Source: Billgrantia aerodenitrificans (GTDB lineage Bacteria > Pseudomonadota > Gammaproteobacteria > Pseudomonadales > Halomonadaceae). From it: 64,000 bases of DNA. The stretch's first letter is position 1, and every line of letters starts with the position of its first letter. Of the stretch, positions 53,305 through 64,000 are shown piece by piece. The translations under genes were made by a program, and so were the position numbers. The DNA lies in the NCBI RefSeq assembly GCF_021404405.1, contig NZ_JABFTV010000005.1:124001-188000 (forward strand), in the 5' to 3' direction. The notes under the pieces were generated by a model that searched no databases, was not told the origin of the DNA, and saw nothing but the letters and a program-made list of their open reading frames with translations.

Positions 53305-54633
53305 TCAGATCTCCAGTCGCAGCCACTGCCGCCGCTGCCAGATCGTCACGAACCATAGCGAGTTGAGACAGCGATAGCCAAGCTGCACCCACCAGATGCC
53401 CAGCAGCCCTTGCTCCATGACCACACCGACCCACCATGCCAGCGGCAGGAAGACCAGCCACTGAAGTGAGAGCGTGGTGGTCATCACGGTGCGACTGGCA
53501 CCGGCACCCAGCAGGGCCTGGGCCAGCACCAGAGCGGCGCCGTCCAGCACGATCATGACCGCGGTGAGCTGCAGCGGCAGACGGGCGAGGGCAATGAGCT
53601 CGGGGTCGCGCAGGAACAGGCCGAGGATCTGTTCCGGAAACAGCGCCATGGGCAACGCCAGGGCCGCCAGGCACAGCCAGGCGAGGCGTACCACGTCCCA
53701 GCCCCAGCGATGGGCGTCGCCATGAGCCTGACGACCGAGCGACTGGCCGACCAGGCTCATGGCGGCCATGCCCAGCCCCACGCCGGGCAGGATCAACAGC
53801 AGCGAGAGGTTCACCAGCACGTGGCCAACGGCGACGCTGGCCGTGTCGATGCGCCCCAGAATCCAGAACAGCACCGCATAGCCGGCAGCGAACCACAGCT
53901 GCTGGAAGGAGTGGGGCGTTGCCAGGCGCAGGGTAGTCAGCAGCGCCGGGCGCCGGGGCACGCCCGCGAGAAAGCCGCTGGGCACGGCGTGGCGCAGGCT
54001 CAGCAGCGCCCAGAGCGCGAGGCCGACGTAGAGCGAGAGCGTGGTGCCCGCACCGGCGCCGGCGGCGCCCATGGCCGGCAGCCCCAGGTAGCCGAAGATC
54101 AGGCACACGCTGGCCGCCACGTTGACCGCGTGCATCACCAGCATGATGCGCAGATAGAAGCCGCTCTGCTCGATGCCGTTCCAGTAGCCTCGGAAGCAGA
54201 AGATCATGGCCACGGCGACGAGCGACAGCACGCGCCAGCGGAAGTACTCGACCGCGACGGCATTGACCGCGGCATCGGGGTTGATGAGGGCCATCAGGCG
54301 CGGCGCCTGCCACAGGCACAGCAGCGTCAACGGCAGCGAGACGAGCAGGGCGATGGCCAGCCCGGCATTGAGCGGCCTGGCCCGCAGCTGCCAGGCCTCT
54401 TCGCCATGGCGCCTGGCCGTCTGCGACTGCACGCCGGAAGAGAGCCCGAAGACCAGGGCCGTGACCAGGAACATGGCATAGCCGCCGATACCGACGCCGG
54501 CCAGCGGTACCTCGCCGAGCGAGCCGACCAGCGCCGCATCGATCAGATTGATCAGGCTCTGGGTCAGCATCGCGGCGATGATCGGCGTGGCTAGGCGCAG
54601 GATACGTCGACGGCGGATCGAATCTGGCAGCAT
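53305..54633 (-). CDS. MATE-family efflux transporter
   Basis: 442 aa, about 12 helices in two MatE halves: ILRLATPIIAAMLTQSLINLIDAALVGSLGEVPLAGVGIGGYAMFL in form, and the second LLTTLRLATPHSFQQLWFAAGYAVLFWILGRIDTASVAVGHVLVNL in form. DinF/NorM-like exporters use sodium or proton gradients to expel cationic drugs or metabolites; substrate unknown. It lies 61 bp after metH on the same strand and could be read through from it. Confidence 0.92.
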   Translation of the reverse strand: MLPDSIRRRRILRLATPIIAAMLTQSLINLIDAALVGSLGEVPLAGVGIGGYAMFLVTALVFGLSSGVQSQTARRHGEEAWQLRARPLNAGLAIALLVSLPLTLLCLWQAPRLMALINPDAAVNAVAVEYFRWRVLSLVAVAMIFCFRGYWNGIEQSGFYLRIMLVMHAVNVAASVCLIFGYLGLPAMGAAGAGAGTTLSLYVGLALWALLSLRHAVPSGFLAGVPRRPALLTTLRLATPHSFQQLWFAAGYAVLFWILGRIDTASVAVGHVLVNLSLLLILPGVGLGMAAMSLVGQSLGRQAHGDAHRWGWDVVRLAWLCLAALALPMALFPEQILGLFLRDPELIALARLPLQLTAVMIVLDGAALVLAQALLGAGASRTVMTTTLSLQWLVFLPLAWWVGVVMEQGLLGIWWVQLGYRCLNSLWFVTIWQRRQWLRLEI

Positions 54634-54694
54634 GCTCTATCGTTGGGTTCGAGAATGCCCCGCGCCGGGGCACGGGGCATCAGGGGTCGTCGTC

Positions 54695-58414
<3,720 letters not shown>

Positions 58415-58653
58415 GGGTCGGGTCTGTCTCCAGCAAAGTCACGTCCAGGTATGTGACCGCCCTTGGATCCTGGTGCTCTTTGGCAGGGGCGGCCTTGTCG
58501 GCCGGCTATGGTAGCAAAACCAGCGGCTTGAGGGCAGGGTTGCTCAAAAACCGAGCAAAACAGTCGGGATTGTCTCGAAGCCTGCTTTTGCTTACCATGA
58601 TGGCATGTCACCTATGGCCGGCCCCGTTGCCGCGTCCGACCAGCGAGAACATC

Positions 58654-59244
58654 ATGAGCGAGATCATCCAGATTACCGACAGCGCCCAGGAATACCTTGC
58701 CGAGCTGCTGGCAAAGCAGAACGTCGAGGGCATTGCGGTGCGCATCTTCATCACCCAGCCGGGCACACCCTACGCCGAGACCTGCCTGGCCTACTGCCGG
58801 CCCGGCGAAGAAGAGCCCACTGACGAGCGTCTGGAGCTCGACAAGATCGCCGTGCTGCTCGACAAGAACAGCATCCCTTTCCTCGAAGAAGCGGTGGTCG
58901 ACTTCAACGCCGACCGCATGGGTGGGCAGCTCACCATCAAGGCGCCCAACGCCAAGATGCCCAAGGTCAACGCCGACAGCCCGCTCGAGGATCGCGTCAA
59001 TTATATCCTCTACAGCGAGATCAATCCGGGCCTTGCCGCCCACGGCGGCGAGATCAAGCTGGTCGAACTGACCGAGGATCAGGTCGCGGTTCTGGCCTTC
59101 GGCGGCGGCTGCCAGGGCTGTGCTGCGGTCGACTTGACGCTCAAGGAAGGGGTGGAGAAAACCCTGATGGAGCGCATCCCGGAACTGGCCGGCATTCGCG
59201 ACGTGACCGATCACACCGACACCACCAACGCCTACTATCGCTGA
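58654..59244 (+). CDS. nfuA: Fe/S biogenesis protein NfuA
   Basis: 196 aa from the ATG at 58654. An N-terminal degenerate A-type (HesB-like) domain (to ~95) without the three cysteines, and a C-terminal Nfu domain with the cluster ligands in [17 protein letters not shown]. It carries and delivers 4Fe-4S clusters, mainly under oxidative or iron stress. Length matches E. coli NfuA (191 aa). It diverges from metH and converges with the KfrA-like gene. Confidence 0.95.
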   Translation: MSEIIQITDSAQEYLAELLAKQNVEGIAVRIFITQPGTPYAETCLAYCRPGEEEPTDERLELDKIAVLLDKNSIPFLEEAVVDFNADRMGGQLTIKAPNAKMPKVNADSPLEDRVNYILYSEINPGLAAHGGEIKLVELTEDQVAVLAFGGGCQGCAAVDLTLKEGVEKTLMERIPELAGIRDVTDHTDTTNAYYR

Positions 59245-59329
59245 AATCGGGCTCCATCCGCCCATACCCTTCGCAACAGCACCCTTCGGATAGCAAGCGA
59301 CGCGCCGCTCGAGGCGCGCCGCCTCATGC

Positions 59330-60385
59330 TCAACGAACGCTTTCGGAAGGTGCCGTCTCGGCGCCTTTCAGCGTTTCACCTCCTTCTCCTACGCGGCCTT
59401 CGTCCGCGCGCCGAGCGACGCCTTCCTCGACGGGCTGCCAGGTGCGCCGCATGAGTTCGGCGTCCTGGGTGCGCAGCCGGGCCGCCTGCTCTTCGATGTG
59501 GCGCTTCTGGTCCTCGATGCGCGCCTGCAGCAGCGACTGTTCGTGGCGCAGCGTATCGATACGCTCTTCGGCGCGACTCCTCGCCCACTGGGTCTCGCGG
59601 TGCTGCTTCTCCTCGCGGCCCAGCGCAGCCTGGGTCTCGTGCAGCTGACGCTGCAGGTTCTCCTGACGCTTCTCCAACTGCTGGGTCGCGGCATCGTAGC
59701 GCTTTTCGGCCGCCACTCGCTCCTGGCGCGCCTCATCCAGCAGCGTCATCAGGCGCGCCTCGGCGGCCTCATGGCGCTGCTCCTCCTGATTGAGGCGAGC
59801 CAAGTGCTGCGCATCACGGTCGGCCAGGGCCTGCTGATGCGCCTGAGCCTGCTGCTCGCTTTCCTGCTGTAGCTTGTCGAGCTGCTGCAGGGCACGACTC
59901 AGACGCTCCTCGAACTGGCGAGCGCGCTCCTGCCACTGATCGCGCTCGGCCTCGACCCGCGCCAGGGCGGCGCTACGCGCCTCCAGCCGCTGCTCGGTAC
60001 CCGCCACGTGAGCGGAGAGGGCGGCTTCGCGCTGCTCGGCATCCTCGACCTGCCGCTGCGCCTCCTGCATGGCTTCCTGCGCCTCGGCAACACGGCGGTC
60101 GGCGCGCTCGCGATACTCCGCCAGCGCCTCGCCGGCTGCCTCCTGGGCCTTGTGCCAGAGGGTTTCCGCCAAGCGCTGCACTGGCTCGGGCATGGCTTGC
60201 GACGCAGGCGGCTCGCGGCTGCCTTCCCGCCGCAAGCGCCATTCGCGCAGATGATCGCTGATAGTGGTGAAGCTACCGGTACCCAACACTTCGCGAATCT
60301 TCTGCACGCTGGGGGCTTCTCCCCGCGCCTGCAGGGATTCGATGGCGCCCAGTACATCCTCGTATTGCACACCGCTGCGTGCCAT
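59330..60385 (-). CDS. KfrA-like coiled-coil DNA-binding protein
   Basis: 351 aa from the ATG at 60385 (AGGAG upstream). Residues 1-60 form the KfrA_N winged HTH (VQYEDVLGAIESLQARGEAPSVQKIREVLGTGSFTTISDHLREWR in form); residues ~65-320 are one long alpha-helical coiled coil rich in Glu, Gln, Arg and Ala, and the tail is basic and disordered. Plasmid KfrA (RK2, R751) is an autorepressor that multimerises into filaments and aids stable inheritance. Here the gene is chromosomal, divergent from a tyrosine recombinase, with overlapping palindromes in the shared region. Chromosomal function unknown. Confidence 0.87.
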   Translation of the reverse strand: MARSGVQYEDVLGAIESLQARGEAPSVQKIREVLGTGSFTTISDHLREWRLRREGSREPPASQAMPEPVQRLAETLWHKAQEAAGEALAEYRERADRRVAEAQEAMQEAQRQVEDAEQREAALSAHVAGTEQRLEARSAALARVEAERDQWQERARQFEERLSRALQQLDKLQQESEQQAQAHQQALADRDAQHLARLNQEEQRHEAAEARLMTLLDEARQERVAAEKRYDAATQQLEKRQENLQRQLHETQAALGREEKQHRETQWARSRAEERIDTLRHEQSLLQARIEDQKRHIEEQAARLRTQDAELMRRTWQPVEEGVARRADEGRVGEGGETLKGAETAPSESVR

Positions 60386-60510
60386 GTCGATCTCCTTGAT
60401 GGTGTGGCTGCTGCTCCATGCATCACGCGGCGGGCGACGCTTGTTCTTGCTCTGCCATGCGCCCGCTTGAGTGGTTCAAGCATAGCCGTTTTCCCGGCTG
60501 CGGGGAAGGA

Positions 60511-60545
60511 AATTACATTTTATGTATTACGTAATTTACATTACG
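60511..60545. promoter_or_regulatory. overlapping palindromes and TTAC repeats between the KfrA-like gene and the recombinase gene
   Basis: TACAT-TTT-ATGTA (60514-60526) overlaps ATTACGTAAT (60526-60535). The motif TTACATT occurs at 60513-60519 and 60536-60542, with TTACG again at 60541. The block is AT-rich in a GC-rich context and lies 126-160 bp upstream of the KfrA-like ATG and 93 bp upstream of the recombinase ATG: an obvious operator for the KfrA-like protein. A further hairpin CACTGA/TCAGTG (60605-60620) lies just before the recombinase gene. Confidence 0.6.
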
Positions 60546-60637
60546 CTATTAATCAAAATTCATGATTACCCGTCTTATCTTGAAAAACTGATCGATACGT
60601 CTGACACTGAACGCTCAGTGAATGGGACAGGGGCCCC

Positions 60638-61834
60638 ATGAGGATGTCGAGCGAGACAAGCAGGGCAGAGGCGGGCTCACAGCCCGAACCGCAATCGAGC
60701 GATATAGCGCCCATTGGCGGACTGATGCCCGGCCGCCCGCGCGCAGGCCATGTCCATATCGCCGCACACAGCGACACCGAAGCCGTAGCGCGCTGGCTTG
60801 CCGAATATCGCGACAGTCCGCGAACGCTGCGCGCCTATCGCCGCGAGGCCGAGCGGCTACTGCTGTGGCTGGAACGGGAAGGGCGGGGGCTGGCCGAACT
60901 GCGCCGTCACGACCTGGATGCCTATGAGGCGTTTCTGGCCTCCCCCACACCGCGCGAGCATTGGGTAGGGCCGCCGCGGCCGCGCCATGCTCCCGACTGG
61001 CGCCCGTTCCGCGGGCCGCTGTCGCCCAGCAGTCGGCGGCAGAGCCTGGTGATCCTGCAGGGCATGTTCGCCTGGCTGGTGGAAGCGGGGTGGCTGGCAC
61101 ACAACCCCTTTCGCCTGATGCGCGACAAGCGCCGTCGACTGGACAACCGCCAGACCGGCATCGAGCGCTACCTGGAGCGGCCGCTGTGGGAGTGGCTATG
61201 GCAGTGGCTGAACGAGCCACCGACCCAGGAGGCCAGCCTCAGGGAGCACTATCTCCACCAACGACGGCGACTGATCTTCGGCTTTGCCTATCTGCTGGCA
61301 CCGCGTATCGGCGAGATGGCCGCCGCCGAGATGAGCGACTTCTTCCTACGCGAAGGACGCTGGTGGTGGCGCGTGGTGGGGAAGGGCGACAAGCTGGCAC
61401 GCATTCCCGTACCGCCCGACATGCTGGAGCTGCTGGAGCAGTGGCGGGAAACGCTGGGGCTTTCGCGCCATCCCAAGCTCGGAGAAGCCGGAGCGTTGCT
61501 GCGCGGGCTGGACGGCCAGCGCCGCCTGGGTGACAACCAGCTCTACCGGCTGATTCGCAGCACCTTTCACGCCGCCGCCGACGCCCTGCAAGCCGATGCC
61601 GGCGAGACGGCTGCCGCTCAGGTGGCACGGCTGCGCGCCGCCACGCCGCACTGGCTGCGCCACACCTCGCTGACCCATCAGGCTCAGGCCGGGGTCGAGC
61701 TGCGCTACCTGGCCAGCACCGCACGCCACGCGCGGCTCGACACCACGGCGCAATACCTGCACACCGAAGACGAGGAGTGGCATCGTCAACAAGCCGCTCA
61801 CGGTTTGCCCGGCAGGGCGCCCGAACCGGTATAA
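60638..61834 (+). CDS. tyrosine-type site-specific recombinase/integrase
   Basis: 398 aa (an ATG at 60644 is an alternative start). SAM-like N-terminal DNA-binding domain (~45-165) and catalytic domain (~175-390). Catalytic residues visible: Arg223 (APRIGEM), Lys249 (GKGDK), His338 and Arg341 (HWLRHTS), His364 (RHARLDTT) and Tyr373 (AQYLH). So it should be active. No phage, integron or conjugative genes are nearby, and sufE follows after 28 bp, so it looks like a resident chromosomal recombinase. Its target is unknown. Divergent KfrA-like gene suggests joint control. Confidence 0.9.
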   Translation: MRMSSETSRAEAGSQPEPQSSDIAPIGGLMPGRPRAGHVHIAAHSDTEAVARWLAEYRDSPRTLRAYRREAERLLLWLEREGRGLAELRRHDLDAYEAFLASPTPREHWVGPPRPRHAPDWRPFRGPLSPSSRRQSLVILQGMFAWLVEAGWLAHNPFRLMRDKRRRLDNRQTGIERYLERPLWEWLWQWLNEPPTQEASLREHYLHQRRRLIFGFAYLLAPRIGEMAAAEMSDFFLREGRWWWRVVGKGDKLARIPVPPDMLELLEQWRETLGLSRHPKLGEAGALLRGLDGQRRLGDNQLYRLIRSTFHAAADALQADAGETAAAQVARLRAATPHWLRHTSLTHQAQAGVELRYLASTARHARLDTTAQYLHTEDEEWHRQQAAHGLPGRAPEPV

Positions 61835-61862
61835 TGACCTTCGAGTCATCACGGGAGGCCAC

Positions 61863-62288
61863 ATGACCACCGAAGCCACGGCCGAGCAGGCCCAGCAGGC
61901 ACTGCTGGAAGAGTTCGAGATGTTCGACAACTGGATGGACCGCTACCAGTACATCATCGACATGGGCAAACAGCTGCCGCCGTTTCCCGAGGAGTGGAAG
62001 ACCCCGGAGCGCAAGATCCAGGGCTGTCAATCCAACGTCTGGATTCACCATCGCCGCGAAGGCGAGGCGCTGCACTTCGACGCGGTATCCGATGCCGCCA
62101 TCGTTTCCGGGCTGATTGCCGTGCTGATGCGCATCTTCAACGACCGCCCGCCGGCCGAGATCCGCAGCACCAGCCCTCACTTCCTGCAGGATCTGGGGCT
62201 CGACAAGCACCTGTCGCCGACGCGCAGCAACGGTCTGCACGCCATGCTGGCAAAGATCTACGAAGTCGCCGAGAGCGAGGCCGCCTGA
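61863..62288 (+). CDS. sufE: SufE-family sulfur acceptor protein
   Basis: 141 aa. The SufE fold with the persulfide-accepting Cys55 in IQGCQSNVWI, WMDRYQYIIDMGKQLPPFPEEWK and GLIAVLMRIFNDR. It accepts sulfur from a cysteine desulfurase (SufS or CsdA) for iron-sulfur assembly. No desulfurase is adjacent, so it could be the CsdE-type protein. The last 31 bp overlap the RHH gene on the opposite strand. Confidence 0.93.
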   Translation: MTTEATAEQAQQALLEEFEMFDNWMDRYQYIIDMGKQLPPFPEEWKTPERKIQGCQSNVWIHHRREGEALHFDAVSDAAIVSGLIAVLMRIFNDRPPAEIRSTSPHFLQDLGLDKHLSPTRSNGLHAMLAKIYEVAESEAA

Positions 62289-62659
62289 GGTCTCGCTGCG
62301 CGCCGCCCCGCGGCATGGCGTCGCCGCTCCCTGGCCAGTATGCCTTCGGCGTCAAGGCTGGCGATGGCCACATCCGGCTGCGCGGGGATCTCACCCGCCA
62401 GCTGCAGCGCCTGATAACGGCCGCAGCACACCCTCAGAAAGGAAGCGAAGTTGGCGGGATCGTGGCCGGCCTCGGCGCACTCCCGCGCCAGCCTGGCCAC
62501 CAGCTGACTGAGTGACAGTCCGTCACGCCTGCCCACCTCTTCGAGTACCGCCCAGAAGAAGCGCTCCAGACGCACGCTGGTGGAAACGCCATCGATACGC
62601 ATGGAGCGCGTCTGCGGCTCCCAGAGATCTGCTTCGGCACCGATGAAAAGCCTGCACAT
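62258..62659 (-). CDS. ribbon-helix-helix domain protein
   Basis: 133 aa. RHH_4-like domain (about 18-85): RSMRIDGVSTSVRLERFFWAVLEEVGRRDGLSLSQLVARLARECAEAGHDPANFASFLRVCCGRY in form, where VSTSVRLE would be the DNA-binding strand. The C-terminal third is basic and poorly conserved. Probably a transcription factor of unknown target. Convergent with sufE (31-bp overlap), so the last ten codons share DNA with sufE. Confidence 0.78.
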   Translation of the reverse strand: MCRLFIGAEADLWEPQTRSMRIDGVSTSVRLERFFWAVLEEVGRRDGLSLSQLVARLARECAEAGHDPANFASFLRVCCGRYQALQLAGEIPAQPDVAIASLDAEGILARERRRHAAGRRAARPQAASLSATS

Positions 62660-62745
62660 GACTCTTTCCCCCTGATCCGGCTCGCGACGATGCCTTCAGC
62701 ATGGCGCCGGTCGCGAGCCAGGGCAAGGTGGCCAGCACTGACCGT

Positions 62746-63327
62746 TCAAAGTTCGATACGCGTTCCCAGTACGGCGAGGAACTGGGCCAGCCAGGCGGGG
62801 TGAGCGGGCCAGGCGGGCGCCGTCACCAGCTTACCGTCGGTCACGGCATCGTCCACGGCGATATCGGCATAACGGCCACCGGCCAGCTCCACCTCGGGCC
62901 GACAGGCGGGATAGGCCGAGCAGGTCCGGCCTTCCAGAACCCGTGCCGCCGCCAGCAGCTGAGCGCCATGGCAGATCGCCGCCACCGGCTTGTCCTGGGC
63001 GAAGAAGTGACGCACCACTTCGATGACCCGATCGTTGAGGCGCAGGTACTCGGGGGCGCGTCCGCCGGCGACCACCAGGCCGTCATAGTCGGCAGGGTCG
63101 ACGGCGGCGAAATCGGCGTTCAAGGTAAAGCGGTGGCCGGGTTTCTCGCTGTAGGTCTGGTCGCCCTCGAAGTCGTGAATGGCGGTGGCGATACTTTCGC
63201 CTGCCCGCTTGTCCGGGCAGACGGCATCGACGCGGTGCCCCACGGCCTGCAGCGCCTGGAACGGCACCATGGTTTCATAGTCTTCGGCGAAATCGCCGCA
63301 AAGCAAAAGCAGTCGCTTGGCAGACAT
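62746..63327 (-). CDS. DJ-1/PfpI family protein
   Basis: 193 aa from the ATG at 63327 (GAGGAA upstream; an ATG 15 bp further up is weaker). Class I amidotransferase-like fold with nucleophile Cys119 in AICHGAQ and GRAPEYLR, typical of PfpI proteins of the DJ-1 superfamily. Possible activities include protein deglycation, glyoxalase III or chaperone; not assignable. Monocistronic, 163 bp from yidD. Confidence 0.88.
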   Translation of the reverse strand: MSAKRLLLLCGDFAEDYETMVPFQALQAVGHRVDAVCPDKRAGESIATAIHDFEGDQTYSEKPGHRFTLNADFAAVDPADYDGLVVAGGRAPEYLRLNDRVIEVVRHFFAQDKPVAAICHGAQLLAAARVLEGRTCSAYPACRPEVELAGGRYADIAVDDAVTDGKLVTAPAWPAHPAWLAQFLAVLGTRIEL

Positions 63328-63505
63328 GGCGTGTTTCCTCATCGGATCGTTGTGTTGGGTGTGCCATTGAGCAGTCTGGCACGGGCGAACCGGGTGAGGG
63401 TGGTAGCGGGCTACTACAGTGGGACGACTACAGCGAGGAAGATGCAGGACGGATGCAAGGGCAGGGTAAGGTGATGGCGGCGGTCGGGCGCACTCTACGC
63501 CATCT

Positions 63506-63853
63506 TCAATGCTTGGTCACGTGCTGCGAGCAGCAGCGATAGTGCTCGTCGAGCTCCGGATCTTCGCGGCACAGGCGTTCACTGGGCCCGCCCGGCACGG
63601 GGTCGATACCGCCATCGCTGCCGGGATGACAGCGTACGATGCGCTTCACCGCCAGCCAGCCGCCGCGCAACGGACCGTGCACCTGAACGGCCTCGACGGT
63701 GTAATGGGAGCAGCTGGGCCAGTAGCGGCAGCGTGGGCCGAGCAGAGGACTGATAACCAGTTGATAGAGCCTGACGAGAGCGATCATCGCCAGCCCCAGG
63801 GCGCGCGCCATCAACCCGCCGAGGCGCTGCAGCCAGGCCGCCGGGCGAGCCAC
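63506..63853 (-). CDS. yidD: membrane protein insertion efficiency factor YidD
   Basis: 115 aa from a GTG at 63853, with GGAAGG upstream, 2 bp after the hisI stop; an internal ATG at 63811 is a possible alternative. The YidD/HemolysinA-like motif [33 protein letters not shown] carries the conserved cysteines; one amphipathic helix associates with the inner membrane. It assists YidC insertion. Here it is not next to rnpA/yidC, its common location, but is coupled to hisI. The C-terminal 40 residues extend the family core. Confidence 0.9.
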   Translation of the reverse strand: MARPAAWLQRLGGLMARALGLAMIALVRLYQLVISPLLGPRCRYWPSCSHYTVEAVQVHGPLRGGWLAVKRIVRCHPGSDGGIDPVPGGPSERLCREDPELDEHYRCCSQHVTKH

Positions 63854-63855
63854 GC

Positions 63856-64000
63856 TCAGCCTTCCTTCGACGGCTTGCCGTACAGGGTGTCTGGATCGAT
63901 CAGCGGCTCGCTGGTGATCCTCGCTTCGCCGCCCTCCAGCGCTACGTAGAAGCAGCTGCGCCGGCCGGTATGGCAGGCCGGGCCGCTCTGTTCCACCTGC
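63856..64000 (-). CDS. hisI: phosphoribosyl-AMP cyclohydrolase, 3' part only
   Basis: The window ends inside the gene; 47 C-terminal codons are visible. [17 protein letters not shown] is the HisI signature, with the zinc ligand cysteines in ACHTGRRSC. The protein ends YGKPSKEG, without a HisE domain. HisI opens the adenine ring of phosphoribosyl-AMP in histidine synthesis. yidD starts 2 bp after the stop. Confidence 0.92.
   Translation of the reverse strand, partial: QVEQSGPACHTGRRSCFYVALEGGEARITSEPLIDPDTLYGKPSKEG

Noticed and set aside
58415..58653. Cobalamin riboswitch upstream of metH
   Set aside because: Nothing resembling the conserved B12-box or the multi-stem architecture was seen; only a small hairpin at 58540-58558.
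60638..61834. Prophage, integron or integrative element marked by the recombinase
   Set aside because: Neighbouring genes (metH, nfuA, sufE, hisI) are core chromosomal genes; no attC-like array, tRNA boundary, phage or conjugation gene is present.

Overview
The window is chromosomal DNA from a GC-rich gammaproteobacterium. Gene content (tusDCBE, sohB, nfuA, rsuA, mltD, the Pat-type acetyltransferase, NhaD and NhaP2 antiporters, a TRAP transporter) and gene orders shared with pseudomonads (gloB/methyltransferase/rnhA/dnaQ; tRNA-Ser/yccA/tusDCBE) fit a Halomonas-like member of the Halomonadaceae. That assignment is inference from content; there is no rRNA in the window.

Layout. 1-7157: chemoreceptor (5' cut off), FAD oxidoreductase, RarD, omega-amidase YafV with RsuA, and a 7TMR-DISM diguanylate cyclase. 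7290-14191: complete yejABEF oligopeptide importer preceded by the lytic transglycosylase MltD. 14286-19952: gloB divergent from methyltransferase-rnhA-dnaQ-nudC, an SCP2 protein with a PsrA-like operator, SohB and an ArsR regulator. 20328-28847: prpE, the queuosine-precursor transporter yhhQ behind a structured leader, an esterase, an orphan periplasmic binding protein, two cation/proton antiporters (NhaP2 and NhaD) and, between them, an isolated 28-codon membrane-peptide gene with its own promoter and terminator. 29087-32577: tRNA-Ser(UGA), NUDIX, BI-1 protein, tusDCBE, acpH. 32546-40440: a catabolic cluster (TRAP transporter, amidase, LysR and FCD-GntR regulators, divergent FAD-linked 2-hydroxyacid dehydrogenase) with two clear palindromic operators. 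40466-44229: moeA, moaB, DUF1244, a cupin regulator and a histone-deacetylase-family protein. 44339-47361: Pat-type acyl-CoA ligase/acetyltransferase with a MITE-like element inserted exactly at its stop codon. 47466-54633: pdxH, DUF2069, wrbA, arsC, GGCT-like, smrA, the sulfite reductase pair and a MATE pump. 54695-64000: metH, nfuA, a divergent KfrA-like/tyrosine recombinase pair, sufE, an RHH protein, a DJ-1/PfpI protein, yidD and the 3' end of hisI.

Links between genes. Pat (44339) belongs to the family that acetylates the catalytic lysine of acyl-CoA synthetases such as PrpE (20328), and its divergent neighbour is a deacetylase-fold protein. MltD releases muropeptides and the Yej importer may take them up. 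The TRAP/amidase/dehydrogenase cluster looks like a pathway for an amide of a 2-hydroxy acid; the substrate is unknown.

The best candidates for something undescribed are the preQ1-like yhhQ leader, the solitary 28-aa peptide, the KfrA/recombinase pair, the hydroxyamide-type catabolic cluster and the MITE at the pat stop codon.
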